Below are positions 18,461-28,201 of a DNA stretch of 43,500 nt, one piece after another; position 1 is the first letter of the stretch, and each line of letters begins with the position of its first letter. The notes below the pieces were generated by a model. That model did no database searches. It worked only from the letters and a program-made list of their open reading frames with translations, and had not been told where the DNA came from. The stretch lies in the NCBI RefSeq assembly GCF_964340395.1, contig NC_135556.1:9279001-9322500 (forward strand). The letters are read 5' to 3'. This DNA is from Glandiceps talaboti. Lineage: Eukaryota; Hemichordata; Enteropneusta; Spengelidae. Both the position numbers and the translations under genes were made by a program.

Positions 18461-21033
18461 AAGTAAAGTGTAACTGTTCCCAAAAGTAAAGTGTAACGGT
18501 TCCCAAGCAAAGTAAAGTGTGACTGTTCCCCAAGCAAAGCAAAGCAAAGTGTAACTGTTCCCCAAGCAAAACAAAGTGTAACTGTTCCCCAAACAAAGTA
18601 AAGTTTAACTGTTCCCCAAGCAAATCAAAGTGTAACTGTTCCCCAAGCAAAGTAAAGTGTAACTGTTCCCCAAGCAAAGTAAAGTGTAATTGTTCCCCAA
18701 GCAAAGTAAAGTGTAACTGTTCCCCAAGCAAAGTAAAGTGTAACTGTTCCCCAAGCAAAGTAAAGTGTAACTGTTCCCCAAGCATAGTAAAGTGTAACTG
18801 TTCCCAATCAAAGTAAAGTGTAACTGTTCCCCAAGCAAAGTAAAGTGTAACTGTTCCTAATCAAAGTAAAGTGTAAATGTTCCCCAAGCAAAGTAAAGTG
18901 TAACTGTTCCCCAAGCATAGTAAAGTGTAACTGTTCCCAATCAAAGTAAAGTGTAACTGTTCCCCAAGCAAAGTAAAGTGTAACTGTTCCCCAAGCAAAG
19001 TAAAGTGTAACTCTTCCCCAAGCAAAGTAAAGTGTAACTGTTCCCCAAGTAAAGTAAAGTGTAAATGTTCCCCAAGCAAAGTAAAGTGTAACTGTTCCCA
19101 AAGCAAAGAAAAGTGTAACTGTTCCCCAAGCAAAGCAAAGCAAAGTGTAACTGTTCACTGAGCAAAGTAATGTGTAACTGTTCCCCAAGCAAAGTAAAGT
19201 GTAACTGTTCCCCAAGCAAAGTAAAGTGTAACTGTTCCCCAAGCAAAGTAAAGTGTAACAGTTCCCCAAGCAAAGTAAAGTGTAACTGTTCCCCAAGCAA
19301 AGTAAAGTGTAACTGTTCCCCAAGTAAAGTAAACTTTACTTTAAAAGTGTAACTGTTCCCCAAGCAAAGTGTAAATGTTCGCCAAGCAAAGCAAAGTGTA
19401 ACTGTTCGCCAAGCAAAACAAAGTGTAACTGTTCCCCAAACAAAGTAAAGTTTACCTGTTCCCCAAGCAAATCAAAGTGTAACTGTTTCCCAAGCAAAGT
19501 AAAGTGTAACTGTTCCCCAAGCAAAGTAAAGTGTAGCTGTTCCCCAAGCAAAGTAAAGTGTAACTGTTCCCCAAGCAAAGTAAAGTGTAACTGTTCCCCA
19601 AGCAAAGTAAAGTGTAACTGTTCCCAATCAAAGTAAAGTGTAACTGTTCCCCAAGCAAAGTAAAGTGTAACTGTTCCCCAAGCAAAGTAAAGTGTAACTG
19701 TTCCCCAAGCAAAGCAAATTAAAGTGTAACTGTTCCCAAAGCAAAGTAAAGTGTAACTCTTCGCCAAGCAAAGTAAAGTGTAACTGTTCCCCAAGCAAAG
19801 CAAAGTAAAGTGTAACTGTTCCCCAAGGAAAGTAAAGTGTAACTGGTCCCCAATCAAAGTAAACTGTAATTGTTTCATAATCAAAGTGAAGTGTAACTGC
19901 CCCCCCCCCCCCCCCCAAGTAAAGTGTAAATGTCCCCAAGGAAAGTAAAGTGTAACTGGTCCCCAATCAAAGTAAACTGTAATTGTTTCATAATCAAAGT
20001 GAAGTGTAACTGCCCCCCCCCCCAAGTAAAGTGTAAATGTCCCCAAACAAAGTAAAGTGTAACTGTCCCCCCACCGAAGTAAAGTGTAACTGTTCCTCAA
20101 ACAAAGTAAAGTGTAACTGTTTCCCAAGCAAAGTAAAGTGTAACTGTTCCCCAATCAGAGCAAAGCAAAGTAAAGTGTAACTGTTCCCCAAAGTAAAGTG
20201 TAACTGTTCCCCAGGCTAAGTAAAGTGTAACTGTTCCCCAAGCAAAGTAAAGTGTAACTGTTCCCTAAACAAAGTAAAGTCTAACTGTTCCCGAATCAAA
20301 GTAAAGTCTAACTGTTCCCCAAGCAAAGCAAAGTAATGTGTAACTGTTCCCTAAACAAAGTAAAGTGTAACTGTTCCCCAATCAAAGTAAAGTGTAACTG
20401 TTCCCCAAAGAAAGCAAAGTAAAGTGTAACTGTTCCCTAAACAAAGTAAAATGTAACTGTTCCCAAAACAAAGTAAAGTGTAACTGTTCCCCAATCAGAG
20501 CAAAGCAAAGTAAAGTGTAACTGTTCCCCAAAGTAAAGTGTAACTGTTCCCCAATCAAAGTAAAGTCTAACTGTTCCCCAAGCAAAGCAAAGTAAAGTGT
20601 AACTTTTCCCTAAACAAAGTAAAGTGTAACTGTTCCCCAAGCAAAGCAAATTAAAGTGTAACTGTTCCCAAAGCAAAGTAAAGTGTAACTCTTCCCCAAG
20701 CAAAATAAAGTGTAACTGTTCCCCAAGCAAAGTAATGTGTAACTGTTCCCTAAACAAAGTAAAGTGTAACTGTTCCCCAATCCAAGTAAAGTGTAACTGT
20801 TCCCCAAAGAAAGCAAAGTAAAGTGTAACTGTTCCCTAAACAAAGTAAAATGTAACTGTTCCCAAAACAAAGTAAAGTGTAACTGTTCCCCAATCAAAGT
20901 AAAGTCTAACTGTTCCCCAAGCAAAGCAAAGTAAAGTGTAATTTTTCCCTAAACAAAGTAAAGTGTAACTGTTCCCCAAGCAAAATAAAGTGTACTGTTC
21001 CCCAGTAAAGTGTAACTGTTTCATAATCAAAGT
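18461..21033 (-). repeat. 2.6-kb minisatellite array of a 27-bp unit (~95 copies)
   Basis: The plus-strand unit is about 27 bp, AAGTAAAGTGTAACTGTTCC followed by CCAAGCA, repeated from 18461 to about 21033. Because 27 is divisible by three and the unit lacks stops, the minus strand stays open in three frames as nonapeptides (LGEQLHFTL, LGNSYTLLC, WGTVTLYFA); the plus strand also shows KVKCNCSPS. Units are most uniform at 18600-19320 and more variable after 19700. Indels of 1-10 bp break every frame, so a coding role is unlikely. Longer segments are duplicated: spacing 112 bp (19821 and 19933), 340 bp (20151 and 20491) and 399 bp (20401 and 20800). Confidence 0.9.
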
Positions 21034-21480
21034 ATTGCTCTGTTCAAATCAATATAAAGTATAACTGACCCCCCCTATAAATGTTGTATACCTGTTCAAT
21101 CGTAACAGTAAATTATTGATGTTCCCACATTAAAGTAAAGCACAGCTGTTCCCAATAATGTAGTATTAACTCTCTAAAAGCAAAAGTACAGCTGTTTCCA
21201 AAAAGTATTAATAATTGTCTAAACGTAAAGTACAATGTATCCCAAAAAGTGAAGTATTATTGATACTCCCCCATAAAATTAGTAGTACAGTTGTTCCTCC
21301 TTGAAAGTAAAGTGTAGTTGTCTCCTAATAAAAGTATGATTGTATATCTATTCCCCCACATGAAAGTAGTAGTGTAAGTATTGGTGTCCCCTCCACAAAG
21401 TTAAAGTTAAGCTGTTCCCCTGAGCAATGTATAACAGCCCCCAATAAAAGAGGTATACAGCTATCCCCCCCCATAAAGGT
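21034..21480 (-). repeat. Degenerate edge of the 27-bp minisatellite
   Basis: Fragments such as AAAGTAAAGCACAGCTGTTCCC and AAAGTAAAGTGTAGTTGTC recur with irregular spacing, then fade by about 21480. This is an older, diverged part of the array, so decay is one-sided. Confidence 0.6.
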
Positions 21481-22081
21481 GGTACACATATAACTATTTC
21501 TGACACCCATAGTGATTCTAATCTCGATCAAACTTTGAGTAAAATTAAAAATAACATGATGAGACAAAACGTACATTAACAATAAGTATATCCCAAAAAT
21601 CAACATTTTATTAAAAATGGTAGACCAAGTTGCTTTTTTTCTTTGCGTAAGTTTAGCAACCACCCAAAGATAGTTTGTGTTAGTTTTTACAGACATGGTT
21701 AGGATTATAGTTAAATTTATTAGTTTGGTTAATGGTTAATGGTTAGGGTTAGGGTTAGGTGCCTAGACCAGGGGTGACCAAAGTATACGCAAGAGGACTG
21801 GGCAACAGAGTCTACCAAATAAATACAATAATAATGATATTCAAATTCTCGATAATTATGACTAGCAATTCATATTTTATATGCAAATGCTCAGCAAATA
21901 TTCTCCATAATCAAATGAGTGAGAAGGCATTTGTTTTAGAAGTAGTTTTAGAATATAACAAGATGGCACTAATTAAGTAACATTGTATCACAATTGCTGT
22001 ACTGAAATTAATTATGTCAGTTGATATAATTTGAGCATTGAATGTTGCATATGCCATTATTATGGTTGCTGGGGACTACAA

Positions 22082-22168
22082 ACATTAGAATAATACCCAA
22101 TTAATCTCACATTAGAATAATATACCCATTAAATCTCACATTAGAATAATACCCAATTAATCTCGCTT
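22082..22168 (+). repeat. Three tandem copies of a 27-29-bp unit
   Basis: ACATTAGAATAATACCCAAT followed by TAATCTC occurs three times in succession with small changes; the middle copy has an added TA. Confidence 0.75.
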
Positions 22169-22534
22169 CTTTTGACCCCAACATAAATTGGTTAACATGT
22201 TGCTTGGAGTATGGTGGTTGTGGTAGCTATGTTTCTCTTGTCCCCATTTTGTAAAATTGACATTAATGTTCAACCATTTTAGGGTGCAAGCCTTCTATGA
22301 GATATCACATTTTCCCACTAAATTTGCACATCATCTTTATAACAAATGGATTATCACAGTCTAGAACCAGACATATAAACTAACCTCTATCTGGGGTTAA
22401 CTTTAAGTCTTTTTTTTTACCTTATCAACAACTATGGTACAGTCACTTTGTGTTTGACAATTTTCAAAAGTAGACACCCTAGTAACACCTAGACAAATAC
22501 ATTAAAAAGCAGTAGGTCCAGTGATTTCAAGCTA

Positions 22535-22543
22535 TGCACACAT

Positions 22544-22612
<69 letters not shown>

Positions 22613-22658
22613 TGCATACACGCACGCATGCACGCACGCATGCACGCATGCATGCACG

Positions 22659-22716
<58 letters not shown>
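22535..22716 (+). repeat. (CA)n microsatellite with central CGCATG block
   Basis: Two pure CA runs enclose a central region of GCAC/GCATGC units at 22609-22664. Confidence 0.95.
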
Positions 22717-22718
<2 letters not shown>

Positions 22719-22719
22719 C

Positions 22720-23400
22720 TCTACAGAACGTTCTGAGTTCACGTAGGCCCCTAATCTTCCAGTCCATGTAAAAAGGCAGTGGTCCTGGCTGGGAATTAGG
22801 GCTTTGCTAAATAACGTACTCCAAGAATAATTTAGAAACAGTAACAGCGATTTTCACAAATTACAAAATTTCTCAGAATATTCGATTCCTTAACAACTAT
22901 GTTCCCTACAGCGTCATATACCAGGTAACCAACAAAATCGTCCAGCCAGTATGGCTTTTAAAAAGAAATCTCAAATATTGAAACCCCAGTAGCTGTAATC
23001 ATTTTTCGTTCTTTTTTTCTTTGTCAATACATGTTATTTGAGGGGGGGGGGGGGGCAGCTATACTTGAGGGAACTTACTGGAACCAGTTTATATAAGCCT
23101 TATAATGGCAGACTTTAGTAATTGTTGATACTGTATTTGATTTTTGATAAACAATCCTGAATAGTGTATGGATTTGTTGATTATAAATACATGCTTCACA
23201 TGAAAGTTGACAATATGAACAATACTTATGAAATAAAAGTTGTTAATTTTACAGCTTCTGGTTCTTACAAAGACTACCTATGTTCTAGGTCACTCATTTA
23301 ATACATGTCATTGTTGGTGCAAATGCTACATAGTCTTCCAAATGACTTGGAAAGTCTTAAATTCTTACCAAGCCAAGCTGACCAATCCTGAAAGTAACTG
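22720..23400. other. AT-rich stretch, nothing recognised
   Basis: Contains a 14-bp poly(G) run at about 23042-23055 and no supported exon or repeat family. Confidence 0.5.
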
Positions 23401-23660
23401 GTAGACTTCTTCCTCTTCCTGTACAATATTAACACTGCAGTGGATTTCAAAGAGTGTTCTTGGTGACATAACTGGTAGTCTCAACTTCTTCGTCTTCCTG
23501 CACAATATTTACACCTTGCGGTGGATTGTGACAAGTGTTCTTGGTTATAAATGGTACATTGTAGTCTTGACTTCTTCCTCCTTCTGTACAATATTTACTC
23601 TGCTGTGGACTGTGACATGTTCTTGGTGATGGACGGATGTCTGTGATTGTATTTCTGCAG
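23401..23660 (-). repeat. Three diverged direct repeats of about 75-86 bp
   Basis: Units begin GTAGACTTCTTCC (23401), GTAGTCTCAACTTC (23475) and GTAGTCTTGACTTC (23561). Each contains a TACAATATT core and ends near GTTCTTGGT. The rightmost unit overlaps the candidate exon at 23595-23730. Confidence 0.6.
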
Positions 23661-24540
23661 CAACCGTAGCTGATGTTGGGCATACATGTAGTTCAAACTT
23701 GAGGTGCTCTCGTCAGGGGGGTGTTCATGCCTACAATTCAAAAATCATTAACATCTATGTATCAATGAATGCAAAAATTAAGACATTAAACAAGCTATGT
23801 ACATAAATGTGCACATTAAAGAGAGACATGTCATCAGCAGAAGGGCAGCAGACACCAATTTTGACAGCTGTGTGCCATTGAGGATGCATGACAATAAAGT
23901 AATGGTGACCTCATGTTTTGTATGCATTTTTTTTGAAGGCTGGTTGGTCATTTGACACCTCATTTTATTTTTTTTTAATCTGTCAAGAATACTATCTGAC
24001 AATCAAATCAAAACCAACTGTGGTAGAGAGCATAACAGGTGTTTTTAATAGAAACAATGTGTAATGATCAAGTAAACCTAGACAAAGACTCACAGCTGGG
24101 TTTTGAAAGTAAGAAAGAGATGTATTAGAAAATAAGTAACACAACAATCAGCTCTAAATACCTTTTCATATAGTTTGTAACACATTTGAATCCTGGCAGG
24201 CATCTATTGCACATTTTGATTTTGTTGTTTTGTCTGAGTAGAAAGATATATAATATATAAATATAGGTGAGACATGTCATGGTCATGCTAAACAATAAAT
24301 TGATTCTAATCAATACATTAACTATCTGCAGATTACCATTCTGTCTTGGACATTAGTTTATAACTGATGAACATAATAGAGATCTTGTGAATGATCACGA
24401 TTGATCATCCAGTATCTACAAAATATCATGCTGCCCAGCTGTCGATTGACACAAGATGAACATTGGAAAGCTGGACAGAGAGTGAAATCAACTAACCTTG
24501 CAGACAGAATTTTGCAACTCATGAACAAAGAATGTCAGTG
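23595..24540 (-). CDS. Candidate downstream exons of the unidentified minus-strand gene
   Basis: Three minus-strand segments look exon-like. 24540-24497 (acceptor ACAAAG, donor AAG|GTTAGT) joins exon 2 in phase and adds SLTFFVHELQNSVCK. 24203-24162 (acceptor CAATAG, donor AAAAG|GTATTT) joins it in phase 0 and adds MPARIQMCYKLYEK. 23730-23595 (acceptor AATTGTAG) encodes 44 residues starting HEHPPDESTSSLNYMYAQ and ends in TAA, but needs phase 2 on entry, so at least one intervening exon is missing. The phase agreement of the first two is suggestive, but short exons like these arise by chance. Confidence 0.22.
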
Positions 24541-24554
24541 CTTTGTAAATAAAA

Positions 24555-25215
24555 AACAACAGTATGTAGAGCCAACACATGGATGGCTGCATTGCTAAAT
24601 GAAACAAAGAAATGACTGCAAATGTTGCAGATATATCCATACTCCATCCTTTGCATTGTGACCAGTACTTTTCACTTTTCAATATAAAATCTAAGTTCAT
24701 CAACAAAAAATAAACATGAAATTGGCAAAAAAAGATATGGTGAAATAAATATGAATTTCACCAATCATGGAGCATGTTATCTTGGGTGTGTCAGATGAAA
24801 GTTCATGGCATGAACACTGAGACAGACATATATAGGAAATATGACATTATTGTTTCAATACATTGACAGTTGGCATTGACGACATATCAGAAAGAGATGG
24901 CAATGTGACAAACTCTTTCACACTGAATTGGGCACATCAGTTCATTAAACCCTTCTATAACTTCACCAGTATGGTTACTCCCTCAATTTGTATGGCTTGG
25001 CCTGACTGACAACATATCTGTATATCAAAGGCATCAGATTTTGATAAGTTTGAATAAACATTTTTTCCTTGAAGTTGGTAGAAGTGAACAGAAGAACTAC
25101 ACATCACAGAGGCCAAAAAAGAAAGTGCAACTGTACATTCTGTGTTATCAGCAAGTTTTGACCAACCCATGGTGTACATAGTCACAACACCTTCTAATCT
25201 GATGTACGACAATAT
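24555..25215 (-). repeat. Left arm of a ~650-bp inverted duplication
   Basis: Reverse complemented, this arm aligns along its length with 25495-26115. Matched blocks include ACCATACTGGTGAAGTT, GTGAAAGAGTTTGTCA, AACTTTCATCTGACAC, AATGCAAAGGA and ATGCAGCCATCCA. Identity is roughly 70-75% by eye. This arm keeps a longer open frame than the right arm. Confidence 0.7.
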
Positions 25216-25230
25216 TTGTGCTCCACAAAA
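24955..25230 (-). other. Open reading frame inside the left arm of a large inverted repeat
   Basis: The minus strand is open here for about 90 codons and ends in TAG at 24955-24957. The peptide alternates hydrophobic and polar residues (for example CTVALSFLASVMCSSSVHFY, then YSNLSKSDAFDIQICC, ending VTILVKL), as in a beta-rich domain. The homologous stretch in the right arm (about 25495-25740, plus) has stops and indels. I do not recognise a family. It may be a terminal exon of the unidentified gene or a transposon remnant. Confidence 0.25.
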
Positions 25231-25494
25231 CCAACCAGCAAATAAATGAACTTGACAAGCAAGCAAGCAAACCAACCAACCAACTACTAAACAATAAACC
25301 AACCAACAAACTCAAAGGACCAACCTACTTGCCAAACTCAGACAACAAACCAACCTAGATAAAAATACACCAACCACCTCAACAGACCAACTGACCAACC
25401 AACTAACCAACTAACCAACCAACCAACCAACCAACCAAATGATGACAAATCCAAGTACTGAACAAAATAACCAACTCATCAACCAACCAACAAC
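25216..25494 (+). repeat. CCAA/CAAG-rich low-complexity spacer
   Basis: Imperfect (AACC)n and (AAGC)n, densest at 25400-25436. It forms the spacer between the two arms of the inverted duplication. Confidence 0.85.
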
Positions 25495-26115
25495 ACAAAC
25501 CAGAGGGTGATGTGTTAATATAAACTGTGGGTCTGTCAGAACTTATTGATACAACATAATGTATTACATTTTCTTACTGGACTTCATGATGTTAGGTTCT
25601 TCTGTACACTTGCATCAAAAAAGGTTTATCCAAAATGATCAACATCTGATGCATTCAATAATATATGTAGTCATTCAGGCTGTGCCATAAAGACAGATGG
25701 TTTGACCATACTGGTGAAGTTGTGGAAGGTTTTTGAAGTGCTGTGCATAATTGAGCGTGAAAGAGTTTGTCATATATGTCTTCTTATTCTGATAAGTCTT
25801 CTAAGGTAACTATCAAAGTATTGCTCCAATGATGCCCTACACCCAATGTATATATGTCTCCATGTTCATGTCATTAACTTTCATCTGACACTCTCAAAAT
25901 AACAATGCTACATGACTAGTGAAATTCGTATTCATTTCACTGCAACTTTCTAACCATTTGCATGTTCATTTGTTCTCAATGAAATTTGATTTTGCAAGGA
26001 GAGGTAAAAGGTATTGGTCAAAATGCAAAGGACAGAGGATGAGTAAATCTACCGCATTTGTGGACATTTCTTTGAATCTTTTATTGCATGCAGCCATCCA
26101 GGTGTTGCACCATGC
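25495..26115 (+). repeat. Right arm of the inverted duplication
   Basis: Homologous in inverse orientation to 24555-25215. Frames are interrupted by stops and indels, so if either arm is functional it is the left one. Confidence 0.7.
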
Positions 26116-26693
26116 AAAATGACCTGAACAATAATTATATATGCATATCAACAATTTCCCAAATGTGAAATTTAAACATTGTCTATTATTTTTTTTAGTT
26201 TTCATAGTTTTGGCAGTCTGGACATATTTGCTTGTGTTCCACTGTGCCTTTTAGCAAATTAATGTAGAGAATTCGAAAAATACTTCAACTTAAGAGCTGT
26301 CAACTTCCATATTTAAACTTGAAAGTTACTCGTATTTGACCTGAACAGAAGGTCATGGTCGAGCCACAACTCCAGTTGATAAACATTACATGTACATATC
26401 GGTCAGAGAATTCTAACATCTAGTGGGCTTAAATTAATTTTGTGTATGTGCAATCTGACTAGAGCAAAGCTTTATTGGTTGAGAATTCCAAATGTAACAA
26501 TTAGTAGAACTTATCTTGGTTGTCTCAAGTCTTCAGATGCCTTCAGGTTGCTGTCACTTTTGTGAAAGATGTTTGAAATTTCTCAATTGATTGTCATTCA
26601 TTGGTATATCCACATCCTTTTACCTGAAAGGGCAAACAAATTAAAAGATTAACATTACATTAAATGTGGAACATTAAGTAATCAATGACAAAT

Positions 26694-26698
<5 letters not shown>

Positions 26699-26778
<80 letters not shown>
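26699..26778 (+). repeat. (TA)n microsatellite, 80 bp
   Basis: Uninterrupted TA repeat, between the inverted duplication and exon 2 of the unidentified gene. Confidence 0.95.
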
Positions 26779-26782
<4 letters not shown>

Positions 26783-27057
26783 ACAAAACAGAAGAAAAAA
26801 CCCTCAAAATCACAACAGCTGAAACGCTACAATTATATATTGAAGCTATGTTCGACATAGCCATTTTTGGGGACAGCCTTAGTTATCTCTAAACTTGCTT
26901 TTCAGTTCTAAGTGAAAGGGCAGCCAACATACTTGCTCTCAACTAGGAACAAGGTACTAAACTAAGAAGTAAAAAGTCAACTAAGTAGTAAAAAGCTGAC
27001 TTAACTAGTAACACACTAACACAACTAGAAATAAGCTTAGATAAAAATTGCACTTAC

Positions 27058-28201
27058 ACTGAACAATGGGGTCAATGACACTGACAGGGAAAGTGGCTTG
27101 CCACCATACTTTAACAACATTTTGGAAACGTGTTACTGTAATGAAATAGTGTAATAATTTGTTTTGACTGAGAGTATAGTGTAAATGGATTAGAATTGAA
27201 TAAATTTACAATTATTTTTTGGGATGTGAAAATATTTTTATATACTTGCAATTTGGTTTCAAAATGTAAATATACACGGACATTATTTTGATAGGTAAAC
27301 TTGCGATAGTAAAGAATTTGGGCAAGCGAATGAGGAAAACCGCTCTTGAAAGCTACAACTAGCTACTGGGCACAGAGTATTTAATTTATTCAGCGTTGTA
27401 CTAATTCATTCAAAGAATGTTTTGCACTGAACAAATGAAAGCTTTTGAATTTGCTTTAGCACAGTCAAAATTACTTAAATTTTGCTGTAACTGCAGAAAA
27501 TATCAATAAATAAAGTTTCAAATGTAATTAAACAGATGACAGAGTGAATAAGGCGAGTTGGAGTAGGTAGCAAGGATCGACAACTTCTGCACTTATGACC
27601 CCGTGATGTGGCCTTCTGTTCACGCCAAATGGGCGGGAAATTTAAAGGTGGGCTAAGGCACCTGCTCAGTGCAGTGAAGTCCGTGAATTTTTTTTCAAAG
27701 CCTGCTAGTTTGGACGGGAACTTTTGGTTCGAAACAAGTGGGGAGTTTATTGAAATTTAGTAGAAATTCTTTAGGCTAATACTACTTGTTATTAGCACAA
27801 AATTCCGGTACCATTCGGTCTTTTAGGAACCATGCTACCAAATTACAGAATTTTTCAGTGAAACACTATGCGGTCTTCAAAACAAGTTCCCAGGAATGTT
27901 ATGCTGAATGAATGAATGAATGAAATTTATTTCACCATGCACCAGATAACAAAAATAAGCTGCACGTAGAACTAAACATAACTAGCTAACCCTATCTTCG
28001 AAGGACGCGAAAACCTGTAGGAGAAAACACTCGCTACAACAAGTACAGGTACAAGTTCGCTCGTCACAGTCACGACTACGGGGAAAAAATCACCGGCTCG
28101 GCCGCCGAAATCCCTCGCGATCGGAGCGCGCCAGTTTTGTGTTTTACGAAAGTAGTCTTACCTATGGTAATCCCTGTTAATCCAGATATATCTTCGTCCA
28201 T
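27058..28201 (-). CDS. 5' coding exons of an unidentified gene
   Basis: Exon 1 at 28201-28162 starts with ATG and encodes MDEDISGLTGITI, ending in a strong donor (ATAG|GTAAGA), phase 1. Exon 2 at 27135-27058 follows acceptor TTTCATTACAG, is in matching phase, and encodes VTRFQNVVKVWWQATFPVSV plus IDPIVQ, ending CAGT|GTAAGTG, phase 1. The joined peptide has no stop and both donors are near consensus. I do not recognise the protein. GC content rises around 28080-28140 and a TTTCCCGCCC (E2F-like) site lies in intron 1 at 27631-27640. The next exon is uncertain; see the separate entry for downstream candidates. Confidence 0.45.
27906..28140 (-). mobile_element. 3' tail of a non-LTR retroelement
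   Basis: On the minus strand the sequence ends GTGAAATAAATTTCATTCAT followed by further CATTC units, a typical LINE/SINE 3' microsatellite tail. The adjoining GC-rich stretch to about 28140 is probably element body. The left limit is clear; the right limit is not. It sits in intron 1 of the unidentified gene, close to exon 1. Confidence 0.4.

Noticed and set aside
18300-20191. Long minus-strand frames (up to 272 codons) of LGEQLHFTL-type repeats as a real repetitive protein
   Set aside because: Three frames are open equally, frames swap at every indel, and the peptides follow directly from a 27-bp unit without stops. No splice or start context supports translation.
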